NCBI GenBank assembly: GCA_010692635.1 | Contig: JAAHGL010000063.1 | Span: 1 to 35,582 of the forward strand | DNA length: 35,582 nt | DNA from: Symploca sp. SIO2C1 | GTDB taxonomy: Bacteria; Cyanobacteriota; Cyanobacteriia; Cyanobacteriales; Coleofasciculaceae | Direction of reading: 5' to 3' | Made by a program: the position numbers and the translations under genes | Notes under the pieces: model-generated | What the model was told of the DNA's origin: nothing | Seen by the model: only the letters and a program-made list of their open reading frames with translations | Database searches by the model: none | Shown here: positions 1-9,092 of the stretch, one piece after another | Position numbering within the stretch: the stretch's first letter is position 1 | How the letters are laid out: every line of letters starts with the position of its first letter

Positions 1-127
1 GGCTTCAAACAGGTTCTCGCTCATTGTCCCCTGCTTGCTGGGTCAGCCTTAGTGCATGAGGGAATGCACTATCTCTTGGTAGTTTTCGCTCTCCTTGAGC
101 ATTACCTTTGTACGCTTCGTAGCGCAC
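1..127 (-). mobile_element. 5' end of a second, nested group II intron
   Basis: Read on the minus strand, the reverse-transcriptase frame stops matching its family exactly at a GTGCG (127 to 123), the usual 5' boundary of group II introns. It is followed at once by a self-pairing stretch (GTGCGCT with AGCGTAC) as at the start of domain I. The rest, to the window edge, has no coding sense in the RT frame. I infer a second intron inserted inside the RT gene of the first (a twintron), in the same orientation. Only its first 127 nt are visible, so its own ORF and 3' end cannot be judged. Confidence 0.55.
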
Positions 128-821
128 CTACTCCACCTTGAGGTGTACCAGAAGTGGTTTCTTGGAACCCGTTATCTATTACCCCGCATTTGAGCCATTG
201 TTTAATTATTCCTCGGAAGTGCGGACATTCCATATCGAAAAGTAGAGCTTTATGATTAATTTTATCGAAGCACTTTTCAATATCGGCGTCTAGTACCCAT
301 TTTGCCTTGTATCTGACATTGTTAAATATCGCTTCAATTGCATCATGAGCACATCTGCCTGGTCTAAATCCATAACTGTTTTCCTCGAATTGAGGTTCCC
401 AGTATGGTTCTAAACCTAACTTGATTAGTGCTTGCATTGCCCTATCTTTTAAGGTTGGAATACCTAAAGGACGTTTCTCACCATTGGGTTTTGGTATATA
501 CACCCTTCTTAGTGGTTTTGCTTTGTATCCTTTGATATTCAGTTCTCTACTTAGTGCCATTCTCTCTTTTAGAGTCAGGGATTTCTTCCCATCTACACCA
601 GCAGTTTTCTTGCCCTGATTATCTTGGGTTACTTTACGTACTGCTAAGAGTTTCGCGTAGTACGACTTGACCAATAGTTTTTGGAGTTTGTGAGCCTTTG
701 CTCTGTCACCGATTTCAACCGCTTTGTAAATCCTCTTTTGCAATTTGAAGACTTTCCTCTGAACCTTAGTCCAGTTGATTTGCTTCCACTCTGTCGTAGT
801 CTTTAAACTCGCTTTTGGCAT
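102..821 (-). pseudogene. ltrA: Group II intron reverse transcriptase/maturase, N-terminal part, interrupted
   Basis: The protein starts with the basic N-terminal (RT0) region, then shows [20 protein letters not shown] (RT1/2), [15 protein letters not shown] (RT2a), [12 protein letters not shown] with the first catalytic aspartate (RT3) and SGTPQGGV (RT4). In the family this is followed by VSPLLAN and the YADD active-site box, but here the frame runs into GALRSVQR and stops, because intron-like sequence begins at 127. The visible part is about 230 of the usual 500-600 residues; thumb, maturase X and endonuclease domains are missing from the window. The ATG at 821 follows the intron domain IV leader. 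Active protein would require splicing out of the inner intron; otherwise the gene is dead. Confidence 0.85.
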
Positions 822-1412
822 GATTGCTACTCGTTGGTTTACATTCTACTTGAACCGGAGAACGTCAGCATATCTTAACCGTTACAGTTAAGCCTTAGCT
901 TCTTTCTCCATCTCACCCCGTCCAAGCCTTGCGCTTACACTTTTCACTACTCAGCTTTCGACCTTAGCCTGAGAGACTTGGTGGGTTAATTCGTTCCTCT
1001 GATGTGGGAGTTCCAGTTTTAGCTTCCTACTCTCTCCCAAGGTACTTTTAGAAGTCGGTGTGATTGAGTAGTTCACTCATCACTTTTCCCTGTGTCCGTT
1101 TTGGACGTGGCGTGTCAATCTAATTTCGCCACTTTCATCTCTTGAGAGTTCAATACATAGATTTACTTTACGTTAAGCATGACTGGTTGGCTAAAAGACT
1201 GTCTTGGGTAGTTAGATTCTCCCTTATCTCCATTACCCCGCGCTTTAATCCATAAGTTGTGTGCTTATAAACTAGCGGGATTGCCGTAACTCTTTCCCTT
1301 TCGGGATTGACTCCGAGTTTCCGTCCTACGGTACACATCAGAAGTTCAGGTTTATTACCTGGACACCTTTATTTACTGTCTAAACAGCTTTTGAGATATC
1401 AACGAATCGCAC
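128..1412 (-). mobile_element. Group II intron (outer), 5' part with its RT gene
   Basis: The 5' boundary is set by GTGCG at 1412-1408 (minus), right where the open reading frame of the interrupted gene ends in a few nonsense codons. About 590 nt of non-coding, GAAA-tetraloop-rich sequence (1412 to 822) separates this boundary from the maturase start, as expected for domains I-IV. The 3' half of the intron, with the rest of the RT and domains V/VI, is not in the window because a second intron interrupts the RT gene at 127. Group II introns are common in cyanobacterial plasmids and chromosomes. Confidence 0.7.
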
Positions 1413-1623
1413 AAACCACGGATGAACGCAAAAATTCAATCAGCTCTGGGGCAATTTCCACCACCTCTTCATTCTCTGGAACCCCCAACTCTGTACGAGT
1501 ACCAGAGGCAAGTTTACTTCCTTGCACAAAAACTCGTCCAAGGGAGTCAGTATAGAGTGTTGGGCACATACCGCTATCGCAAAGGCTTAAAAGAACTTTC
1601 AAGTTTTGTGATTGTTGAGACAT
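1399..1623 (-). CDS. Small protein of unknown function, 5' exon, split by the group II intron
   Basis: The likely start is the ATG at 1623, with an AGGAG ribosome site about 7 nt upstream; the frame can be extended further 5' but without such a site. About 70 residues are gene-derived: MSQQSQNLKVLL, a segment CPTLYTDSLGRVFVQGSKL, then LGVPENEEVVEIAPELIEFLR. The last residues (CAIR, stop) are read from the intron 5' end, so coding sequence ends at 1413. The pattern of CPT-Y, a VQG strand and an E-rich end resembles small bacterial proteins of unknown role; I cannot name a family. A 14-nt motif shared with the leader of another small gene sits about 35 nt upstream. Whether the full protein is made depends on splicing of the intron. 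Confidence 0.6.
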   Translation of the reverse strand: MSQQSQNLKVLLSLCDSGMCPTLYTDSLGRVFVQGSKLASGTRTELGVPENEEVVEIAPELIEFLRSSVVCAIR

Positions 1624-1654
1624 GACGAACTCCTTTTGCTTTTCAATTGAACAA

Positions 1655-1668
1655 TCAGCTTGGGGTGA
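1655..1668. repeat. 14-nt leader motif, copy 1 (TCAGCTTGGGGTGA)
   Basis: This stretch matches TCAGCTTGAGGTGA at 2265-2278 in 13 of 14 positions. On the minus strand both copies lie a few tens of bases upstream of small minus-strand genes (starts at 1623 and about 2248). It may be a shared operator or leader element. Confidence 0.35.
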
Positions 1669-1853
1669 GCTAGGGTTTTTTGCCAGAAAGACTCTGGTGT
1701 AGTGGACAGGGTGATAGAAAATCGCTTCAGACCAGAGGCATGAAGTCATAAATGAATATCTTTCGGTGATAGGATAACACAAAAGAAGCCAACAGAATCC
1801 ACCGGATTCATAAAGAAGCATTTCAACATCACGCGCAACAGAGGGATACCATT

Positions 1854-2063
1854 ATGAATGACCCGTTAAATTATGAGTTGGTGAGTCAACGAGACCGTAT
1901 ATCAATTGACGTGAGTGACATTCGAGAGCTTATTGAAAACTGCCGCTCCGATGTCGCATGGACAGAGCTTCCCCTCTCTGCCAAGCTCCGAGTACTGATT
2001 AAAGAACGGCTTGCCCAACTCGAAGCTGAAAACAAACAAGCACAAAAGGAGAGCAAGTCGTAG
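1854..2063 (+). CDS. Hypothetical small protein (69 aa)
   Basis: The 69-residue protein reads MNDPLNYELVSQRD followed by ISIDVSDIRELIENC and a charged helical C-terminus (LSAKLRVLIKERLAQLEAE) ending in lysines and serines. It looks soluble and mainly helical. An AGAGGG lies about 9 nt before the ATG, so translation from this start is reasonable. It diverges from the intron-split gene on the other strand and no partner overlaps it. The C-terminal helix recalls small DNA-binding or antitoxin-like plasmid proteins, but no family is recognised. Confidence 0.55.
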   Translation: MNDPLNYELVSQRDRISIDVSDIRELIENCRSDVAWTELPLSAKLRVLIKERLAQLEAENKQAQKESKS

Positions 2064-2134
2064 AATGTCTAGTTAGTGAGGCATTCATTATGATTGAGAC
2101 AGCAATGGGGAGTAAAGACTAATTGCTACACTCT

Positions 2135-2248
2135 TTACTTCTTCTTGGTGGCTAAGACTTGCCACACAATAAACACAAGGAAGACCAAATAACCCAACAC
2201 TGTTACCCAATCTTGCCAGTTTTCAGACATCATCCACCCATTTTTCAT
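2135..2248 (-). CDS. Hypothetical small single-pass membrane protein
   Basis: The C-terminal part is convincing: WQDWVTVLGYLVFLVFIVWQVLATKKK is one transmembrane helix followed by a positively charged tail, so the C-terminus is probably cytoplasmic. The open frame extends up to 2374, but the upstream residues look like translated leader, including the repeat motif at 2265-2278. Starts at 2248, 2233 or 2230 are all possible; 2248 is preceded by AGGG. The protein would be 31-37 aa. It lies just downstream of the 1854 gene on the other strand and just upstream of nothing obvious; the next minus gene is the DarB-like helicase half, ending at 2380. Confidence 0.4.
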   Translation of the reverse strand: MKNGWMMSENWQDWVTVLGYLVFLVFIVWQVLATKKK

Positions 2249-2264
2249 CCCTATGACTATTCGG

Positions 2265-2278
2265 TCAGCTTGAGGTGA
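2265..2278. repeat. 14-nt leader motif, copy 2 (TCAGCTTGAGGTGA)
   Basis: Second copy of the motif at 1655-1668, with one mismatch, just upstream of the small membrane protein gene on the minus strand. Its position relative to the start codon is similar in both cases. Confidence 0.35.
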
Positions 2279-2379
2279 TGCACCACATTTTGTCAAGTTT
2301 CTCCACACTGCCGGAAAAATAAGCACTCGGTGAAAGAAAGACAGGAAAAGGCTAAGGAATACCTTAACCTTCAAACTTC

Positions 2380-4929
2380 TTACTGAAGAAGTTCCAAAAC
2401 CTTTTCAATCACAACAGCACCTTGCTCCGCGTTCGCTGGAACAAACACCCGCCGCTTATACGACACTATCTCGGTAAAACAGCCAGCAGCCTTTAACTGG
2501 TTACAAAGCCCATCCGAGATATGAGTCCCAACAACCTCCAACCGATATTCTTTCATCACAAGGGAAACCTTGAGTGACAATCCACCAGACAACTGATACC
2601 GCTGCCGCTTCTCCATCACCTGATGGAAAATCTCGGCTGGTGTAAGCTTTACCTGCCGCAGTCCCAAAGACTCAGCAATGGCTGGCATAGCTTCTGGCTC
2701 AATCATCCGTCCCAACAACCGCTCTCCTGTATCAGTCTGAAGTCGAAATACTCGCATATTGTTGGAATCAAGCGAGTTCCAAATCGGCAGAAGCAATCCT
2801 GAGATCAGAAAGAAACGACTCGTAGAAAAAGGAGGTGCGTTTGCTACCTCCTCATCCCACAACCTCTGCCATTTACCCCGTGTGGCATTGCGCCATGAGC
2901 TATTATTGAACTCAGGAAGTGGCACTTTCACTCGCCCCGTAGGACGCACCAGTGCCACTCTCCGCACCACAGCCCCTTCAGTATTAACGGTGGATGAGGT
3001 AGACACTTTCACCGCAGCCCGCCCAGAGCGTTCATTTACCAGCAGTTCTCCTTGCTGTTCCCGACTGAGTGAAAGAGCTTTATCTACGGTAAGAATTTGG
3101 TTTCGCTCCAGCTTCTCAATTTCAATGCAGAGCGTCTCGCCCCCCGTGGGATGGGTGTAGACTGTTTCTCGGCTCACCACTGAAAACTTCTCAGCCCGAA
3201 GGGTTTCCACTCCAGTCTCATAGGTTCCAGCGGCTATCGCCCCCTCAACCTGGGCTTCGAGCAGCACCTCAAATACCTCAAACAGCTCATTTTGCATTCT
3301 TATCGGCAGTGCCAGAATACGGTTAAGGAACTGACGAATGCCAGGAAGGTTCTGTTTTAGATGCCCTTCTTCACGGGTGAGAGAAAGCCCTGTTGCAGCT
3401 TCAAACTGAGCTAGTGAACAGACTTTTACCTCTCCTCTATATAACAAGGCAAACAGTTGTCGCAATGCTGCCTCAGCATAGGCAGACTCTAAGTTATCCC
3501 GTGGATCAAACAACCCCTGTCCTCCGGTTTGCCTCTGCCCTCTGGTTAAAGCACCCAAAGCATCAAGCCTCCGCGCTATGGTTGAGATAAAGCGCCGCTC
3601 TCCTCTGACATCTGTAATTACTGGACGAAAGATGGGAGCCGAGGCTTGATTGGTTCGATGCGACCTTCCTAGTCCCTGGATAGCATTATCAGCCCTCCAG
3701 CCAGCTTCCAACAAGTAGTGAACCCTACGACGAGTGTTTTTGTAACACAGGTCTGCATGATAGCTTCTGCCAGTGCCTCCTGCATCGCTGAAGATGAGAA
3801 TCTGCTTTTCCCCATCCATAAAGCTTTGTGCTTCATCAAGGCTGGCAGATGCGGGTCGTTTGCTCACAAACAACCGTCTGGTTTCTGGCTCACAGAGAAT
3901 GCGCTGTGAGCGTCCCGTCACTTCAGCCACTCGCTCGTGTCCGAAGTGATGAATCAGTTGGTCAAGTGCTCCTGGAAGCGGTGGTAGACTAGCTAGCCTC
4001 TCAATGAGAGCATCCCTCTGAACCAATGCCTCTTGGCAAATAACAGGATTGCCCTCATCATCAAGCACCTGACGCGATAAGACATTACCATCTTCAGTCA
4101 TATAGCCTTCGTAAAGGTATATGGGAAACGCATGAAGAAGGTAGTCCATCACATACTCCCGTGGGGTAATGTCGATGTTGATGTCGTGCCATTCTTCCAC
4201 CGGAATCTCAGCCAACCGTCGCTTCATTAACTCCTCATTGGTGGAGACAATTTGGATTACAACGGCAAGCCCTTGTTGCAAGTCCTCCTCAATTGACCGG
4301 ATGAGTGTGGGACACTTCATCGCAGTTATCAGGTGATTGAAGAACCGCTGCTTGTGCGACTCAAACATCGCTTTTGCAGCCATCTTTGCCTGACGGTTCA
4401 GCGTCTCATCGTTAAAAGCAACAATATGGCAGGCTTTTAGTGCCTCCTCCATGTGAGTATGAATCACCTGGAACGCTTGAGCGTAGGCATCATAGATACC
4501 TACTTGCTCAGGCGAAAGCGGAACTTCGAGTGCTTCATATTCTACCCCAGAGAAACTCAAGTTACGGGCAAAGTAAAGCCCAAGAGCTTTCAAGTCACGA
4601 CAAACTACCTCCATTGCTGCCACGCCACCAGCTTCAATAGAGCTAATGAAGTCAGCACGACTTGGAAAGGGAAAATCCCCTGTTTGCCACAGTCCCAAAC
4701 GAGTAGCATAAGCAAGATTGCTTACCTTGGTTGCTCCGGTGGCTGAAACGTACAGCACTCGTGCCTTGGGTAGAGCATTTTGTAACCGCAGTCCGGCAAG
4801 TCCTTGTTGTGAGGCTTTCTTCATGCCTCTCATCCCTGCCTCCGCCAGAGCATTTCCCATCGCGTGGGACTCATCGAAGGCGATTACCCCTTCAAAATCC
4901 CGTCCTAGCCAGTCTATGAGTTGCTGCAA
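2380..4929 (-). CDS. DarB-like strawberry-notch helicase, C-terminal half (frameshifted)
   Basis: This 849-residue frame continues the gene that starts near 6.8 kb. It opens with LIDWLGRDFEGVIAFDESHAM, holding the DESH Walker B box of a superfamily 2 helicase. It also has the second RecA-like lobe: FSDAGGTGRSYHADL and AIQGLGRSHRTNQASAP, the latter a Q-x-x-GR-x-HR motif VI as in strawberry-notch proteins. The nearest start codon (TTG at 4929) has no ribosome site and lies inside the helicase core, so it is not a natural N-terminus; the frame is the -1 extension of the upstream part. In phage P1, DarB combines a methyltransferase with such a helicase and protects DNA from type I restriction. 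A similar anti-restriction role is inferred from the transfer-operon position. Confidence 0.75.
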   Translation of the reverse strand: MQQLIDWLGRDFEGVIAFDESHAMGNALAEAGMRGMKKASQQGLAGLRLQNALPKARVLYVSATGATKVSNLAYATRLGLWQTGDFPFPSRADFISSIEAGGVAAMEVVCRDLKALGLYFARNLSFSGVEYEALEVPLSPEQVGIYDAYAQAFQVIHTHMEEALKACHIVAFNDETLNRQAKMAAKAMFESHKQRFFNHLITAMKCPTLIRSIEEDLQQGLAVVIQIVSTNEELMKRRLAEIPVEEWHDINIDITPREYVMDYLLHAFPIYLYEGYMTEDGNVLSRQVLDDEGNPVICQEALVQRDALIERLASLPPLPGALDQLIHHFGHERVAEVTGRSQRILCEPETRRLFVSKRPASASLDEAQSFMDGEKQILIFSDAGGTGRSYHADLCYKNTRRRVHYLLEAGWRADNAIQGLGRSHRTNQASAPIFRPVITDVRGERRFISTIARRLDALGALTRGQRQTGGQGLFDPRDNLESAYAEAALRQLFALLYRGEVKVCSLAQFEAATGLSLTREEGHLKQNLPGIRQFLNRILALPIRMQNELFEVFEVLLEAQVEGAIAAGTYETGVETLRAEKFSVVSRETVYTHPTGGETLCIEIEKLERNQILTVDKALSLSREQQGELLVNERSGRAAVKVSTSSTVNTEGAVVRRVALVRPTGRVKVPLPEFNNSSWRNATRGKWQRLWDEEVANAPPFSTSRFFLISGLLLPIWNSLDSNNMRVFRLQTDTGERLLGRMIEPEAMPAIAESLGLRQVKLTPAEIFHQVMEKRQRYQLSGGLSLKVSLVMKEYRLEVVGTHISDGLCNQLKAAGCFTEIVSYKRRVFVPANAEQGAVVIEKVLELLQ

Positions 4930-6812
4930 TCGGGATTTTTTCCTGGCTTTGAGCCTCGAAGCGTGGCGTAGGTGGTAAAGAGAATGCCTTGGCTTAAGAC
5001 AATCTCTTCTCCTAACTTATAGCGAGAAAGTGAGAGAATATCAGTGTCTTTGCCACCAAGGGCTATCCAATCACGACGGGCATCTTCTATGAGCTTGTCA
5101 GACTTGGATATCCACAGGGCTTTGGTGCGTCCATTATTCCAATTATCAAGAATAACACCTGCTACTTGTCTTCCTTTTCCCGTACCTGTACCGTCACCCA
5201 GGAACCAGCCACGGCGAAACAGTACAGCATCGGGATTTTCGCTGCTTGTCACCTCCACTTTATCAAACGTCTCACTTACAAGATAAAAGCCTCTCAAAAG
5301 ATGTGAGTGGGCTTCCCCTGCATAGATCACTGACTCTAACTGCACCTCTGATAACAGCCCTTTCTCTACTACAGAAGGAGGTAGAGTGGGCTGGTAGCTT
5401 ACAGCGGGAGGTTTCACCGAAGATAGAGCTGCTGATTCGCAAAGCGTTGTGGGATGCGGTAATGCTCCGTGGATAGCTATGCGCTGTGGCTGGTACACTT
5501 CATAGAGGGTTTCCCCAAGGGGCTTGGCTTCCTCTTCCGCTTCTCTCAGGTCGTAGGTTACTGGAACTGGACGCTGAGTAAACTCGGTGGGTGTGCGGTC
5601 CTTCTCCGATTGAAGTGCTGAAATACCTGTCCACAAAGGGAGAGACTCAGTTAAAGACTGCTGCAAGCGGTCTTCTTTCAAAGGGGTTTGCTTGTTCCTC
5701 CGGTCCTTGGCTTTTTGCCTCTTGGTTACTTTGCTACCCTGATGAGGCTTAACTGGTGGTGGTTCCTGAACCGCCCTGGCTGGCAGTGAAGCAAGAAGCC
5801 TCTCCACCTCGTGGGCATTGAAGGAGCGTACTTGCGTAGCTTTGCCCTCAATTCTTACCGCAGCAAGTTTCTGTTCAAGGTTAAAGTGAGTAGGCTTTAC
5901 CTCTTCTGGCGAGACAATCTTATCAACCACCGTCAAGCGAGTTTCCATTGATGTGCCATGTTTGGCGTATGCTCTACCATCTACCCAGGCGGTAAGACAA
6001 ACTCGGACATCGGTTAGCCCTCTAAACGCTTCCTGCCATTCCTTACGCCCTGGATAAAACCAATGGGCTGAAATCAGCACCAAGCGTCCACCAGGGGCAA
6101 GCCGTTGAAATGCCGAGCGCACATGATTGCTCAGTGCAAAGGAATTTCGGCGGTCAATATTGGGACTTGCAGAAAACGGCGGATTCATGACTACCACTGT
6201 GGGACAAAGCCCACCAGGGAGGTAATCATTAATCTGTTCAGCATTGAAGGAATAAACCGTTCGTCCAGGAAATAGCTTCCGTAGGATTGCAGTACGGTGT
6301 TTACTCAGTTCATTGAGTACTACCGTTGCACCCTGCACCTCTGCCAAACGTGCTAAGATGCCTGTTCCAGCAGAGGGTTCAAGTACCACGTCTGTTGGCT
6401 CAATTTGAGCGCATTTGATGGCTAAATACCCAAGCTCAAATGGTGTTGAGAACTGCTGCAATGCAATGCTCTCTTCACTGCGCTTGGTTTGGGTAAGTCC
6501 CAGATTCTTCAGAACTGCTAGCTTATTGAGAACATCAGCAGTAGAACCTTGCAGAAAGGTTTTGCCAAGTTTTGCACACAGCAGTACAAATGCAGCTTCC
6601 TGGGCTTCATAAACATCTTTCCAACTCCAGCTCCCCTCGGCATCACTGCCACCAAAGGCTGTGTGCATCCAGGTACGCACTTGGTTGGCATGAAGCTTTC
6701 GGGAAGCCCAAAACCGTTCTGATATCTTCTGTGCTACTTCTACAAGATTTACTTCATAGGGACGTGCCTTAATAACAGCACTCGTATCAAACAGCGAAAG
6801 TTGCTGTTCCAT
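4914..6812 (-). CDS. DarB-like N6-adenine methyltransferase/helicase, N-terminal half (frameshifted)
   Basis: The protein starts MEQQLSLFD at 6812, with AAGAGA upstream; an alternative ATG at 6860 adds 16 residues. Counting from 6860, a class I methyltransferase follows: VVLEPSAGTGILA (residues 158-170, SAM binding) and VVVMNPPFS (222-230, the NPPF box of N6-adenine enzymes). After a charged linker comes the first helicase lobe, with Walker A GDGTGTGKG at 555-563 and TTYATLRG. The frame then ends at a TAG in NPDCSNS, just before the DESH box, which is in the -1 frame. Together the two frames make about 1,500 residues, the usual layout of DarB/strawberry-notch methyltransferase-helicases. The gene lies about 240 bp downstream of the coupling-protein gene on the same strand. 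Confidence 0.8.
   Translation of the reverse strand: MEQQLSLFDTSAVIKARPYEVNLVEVAQKISERFWASRKLHANQVRTWMHTAFGGSDAEGSWSWKDVYEAQEAAFVLLCAKLGKTFLQGSTADVLNKLAVLKNLGLTQTKRSEESIALQQFSTPFELGYLAIKCAQIEPTDVVLEPSAGTGILARLAEVQGATVVLNELSKHRTAILRKLFPGRTVYSFNAEQINDYLPGGLCPTVVVMNPPFSASPNIDRRNSFALSNHVRSAFQRLAPGGRLVLISAHWFYPGRKEWQEAFRGLTDVRVCLTAWVDGRAYAKHGTSMETRLTVVDKIVSPEEVKPTHFNLEQKLAAVRIEGKATQVRSFNAHEVERLLASLPARAVQEPPPVKPHQGSKVTKRQKAKDRRNKQTPLKEDRLQQSLTESLPLWTGISALQSEKDRTPTEFTQRPVPVTYDLREAEEEAKPLGETLYEVYQPQRIAIHGALPHPTTLCESAALSSVKPPAVSYQPTLPPSVVEKGLLSEVQLESVIYAGEAHSHLLRGFYLVSETFDKVEVTSSENPDAVLFRRGWFLGDGTGTGKGRQVAGVILDNWNNGRTKALWISKSDKLIEDARRDWIALGGKDTDILSLSRYKLGEEIVLSQGILFTTYATLRGSKPGKNPDCSNS
4936..4941 (-). 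other. A6 tract at the DarB-like frameshift
   Basis: On the minus strand the zero frame reads GGA AAA AAT CCC and stops 8 codons later. Shifting -1 in the A6 run gives KKSRLQQLIDWLG, which joins the helicase halves without loss. The context A AAA AAT fits the X XXY YYZ slippery pattern. One lost A (7 to 6), a sequencing error, ribosomal frameshifting or polymerase slippage would each explain it. Confidence 0.75.
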
Positions 6813-7049
6813 AATTTGTTCATCTCTTACGCGCAACAAAAAAGCGAAGAGAACCTTCATCCCTTCGCCTTTTCCTGTCCTCCTCTACCCGTTACCGTTT
6901 TGTTGAGAGATGAGTATTGGCGCAATTAAGACATGGAGCAATTTATTTTTTAACAGTTGAAAACTTCAGCCGTTCAGGTCAATATACAGATAATGTGAGT
7001 CTTTATACTCCGATGAAACAGAAATGGTAGTGGGGACGCTCCGCAAACC

Positions 7050-9092
7050 TCAATCTATCTTTATCCCCAACACCCGCAGCGTAGCATCCTTTGCCCGTCT
7101 CTTCCCACGCTGCCCTGATGCCACACCTCCTCTACCCTGCCGTTGAGGTAAACTCACCTTACGAACTGCATTTCGGCGCGACCCATGAGGTTCTTCTTTC
7201 TCTTCCTTAATACCAAGGTGTGACTTCTCCGACTCATCAAAACCTTCAAGCCTCATATCACCCTTATCACGACGAACATAATTTACTTCACCTAAGTCGC
7301 GAGGTGGAATCTCAAACGGTGCTACCATCCGATACCGCCCAATCCACGGCGTTCTGCAAAACCCTTGAATACCATGCTCAACACTTGGAGGTGGAATATT
7401 CCACAGTTCAGAACTGAAGATAAGAGGTGAATCTTTTATCGCACCCCTCTCTCCCAAAGAAATCCCGTGGCGAGAATGTTGCCTACTCACACTTGTCTCA
7501 TGCTTTTTATGGGAGCCAAACAGCTTCAATATCTTTGCTTCCGACACATCATCTTCAACACGCAAAAACAGCTTATTGGACATCTGCCCCATGATGGAGT
7601 TGGCATCATCCTCACCCCACACTTTTCTAATCTGACTCCACGCCTGGGCTGTCAACACTCCAACAACCCCTCTGTCTCTTCCCCTCGAAAGCAGTGGCAG
7701 CAAGGCATCAACCCGCTCCAGAGAAGGAAATTCGTCCAGCAGAAAGGCAAACATCCGGTAGTGCGTTTTCTCTTGCTCGAAATTATCTGCCAGATCCAAA
7801 ATAAATGTGGCAAAAAGATTAACATAAATCCTGATAGCTAAAGCTGAAACCTCTGGACGCTTTTCGTCATAGCCACAGTAGAGTATTGACTCCTGGTGCA
7901 TGACCCAATCTTCGAGATCAAGTTTTCTCTCAGCTTTTTCCCACAGTGCTGCCAGAGGACGATAGGGTTCGAGCTTACCGCCTAATTCCGAGATAACATT
8001 TTGTAAGGTATCTTCAGCTTTTCCTTCCTTGGCGTGTTGTTCAATGTACCGCTTGGTATAAGGGACTTTCTCTAAAACCTGTCTGATGCGCTCTGCACTC
8101 TCGGTTGCCAGCAACAGGTGTCGCAATGTCCAAGTGCTAGGATACAGTTCCATAAGCGCCTGGGTTACTCCTGACAGCACTATCTGGGCTGTCCTGGCAA
8201 AATACGGCTGCTTGGTATGAGGATCTGAAGGAACAAGACTTCTTGCCAGTGCCAATGCCATTGCTTCATCCGTAATAGATGAAGCTAAATCGGGCTTAAC
8301 TGCTCTTACGTCACCTGGGGTAAGGATAACAATCGAGCAGTCTATCTCACCTCTAAGATGAAAAGCTGACAGGTAGGAGAGGTCTTGATTCTTGTTGCTG
8401 TAGACAAAGGCTTTCTGGTGGTATCCCTTACCAATCCATTGAAACAGATGTTTCATGAACCCCCGAATGAGCAGGGTTTTACCGCTTCCTGGCGCGCCCA
8501 GGATAAAGACGTGACCAAATAGTGCTTCCAGTGGGAGCCATATTCCACCTAACAGAACGCGGAACTGTTTGTTCTTTGTAACTTCCTCTGACCTACTTCT
8601 GGCTTCTTCATAAGAGAGTAGTTGTCCACCCTGGACTATTTTTTGCTCTTCGTCTTGGGTCTGGACAGGAAATGCTCGGTCAGCCAGATAGAAGCCTAAA
8701 TATGCAGCAATCAAGCCAAAGGTGGCTGCAAGAAGCCTGTGATTGAATTGTTTAAGTATCAGGTAATAGAAAATTATCCCAAATAACGGCGGAGCAATCC
8801 AAAGAACTGAGACTCGCCTGATAGTTTTGTGTACATACAGAATGAAGCTATCACCCCGAAGCCTCGTGTTTTCTCGAAGCTCCACCACCACGCGCACCAA
8901 AAGCTCAAAAAAACCGTAACCAACCACCAACGGAATGAGGCGAAGAAAAAATTGCCACTGCTCAAGTCCTGCTGTCTCAATGAGATAATGAGTAAGGCTA
9001 AAGGCTGCAACCAGAAAAACTATCTCTGCCAGGAGAACACCAACCAGCTCGTAATCACTGAGCTTGGCAAGATGTTTACTGAACCACTCCAT
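7050..9092 (-). CDS. traD: Type IV coupling protein, VirD4/TraD family
   Basis: The preferred start is the ATG at 9092 (MEWFSKHLAK), which overlaps the end of the relaxase gene by 17 nt; an upstream start at 9125 is possible. The 680-residue protein has four predicted membrane helices in its first 140 residues, then a P-loop ATPase domain with Walker A GAPGSGKT (199-206) and Walker B FAFLLDEFPSLERV (DE at 453-454). The C-terminal 90 residues are charged and probably disordered, ending in a basic patch. This is the architecture of coupling proteins that hand the relaxase-DNA complex to a type IV secretion channel at the inner membrane. No VirB/Tra channel genes are in the window. TraD versus VirD4 naming is by analogy with the MobF partner. 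Confidence 0.88.
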   Translation of the reverse strand: MEWFSKHLAKLSDYELVGVLLAEIVFLVAAFSLTHYLIETAGLEQWQFFLRLIPLVVGYGFFELLVRVVVELRENTRLRGDSFILYVHKTIRRVSVLWIAPPLFGIIFYYLILKQFNHRLLAATFGLIAAYLGFYLADRAFPVQTQDEEQKIVQGGQLLSYEEARSRSEEVTKNKQFRVLLGGIWLPLEALFGHVFILGAPGSGKTLLIRGFMKHLFQWIGKGYHQKAFVYSNKNQDLSYLSAFHLRGEIDCSIVILTPGDVRAVKPDLASSITDEAMALALARSLVPSDPHTKQPYFARTAQIVLSGVTQALMELYPSTWTLRHLLLATESAERIRQVLEKVPYTKRYIEQHAKEGKAEDTLQNVISELGGKLEPYRPLAALWEKAERKLDLEDWVMHQESILYCGYDEKRPEVSALAIRIYVNLFATFILDLADNFEQEKTHYRMFAFLLDEFPSLERVDALLPLLSRGRDRGVVGVLTAQAWSQIRKVWGEDDANSIMGQMSNKLFLRVEDDVSEAKILKLFGSHKKHETSVSRQHSRHGISLGERGAIKDSPLIFSSELWNIPPPSVEHGIQGFCRTPWIGRYRMVAPFEIPPRDLGEVNYVRRDKGDMRLEGFDESEKSHLGIKEEKEEPHGSRRNAVRKVSLPQRQGRGGVASGQRGKRRAKDATLRVLGIKID

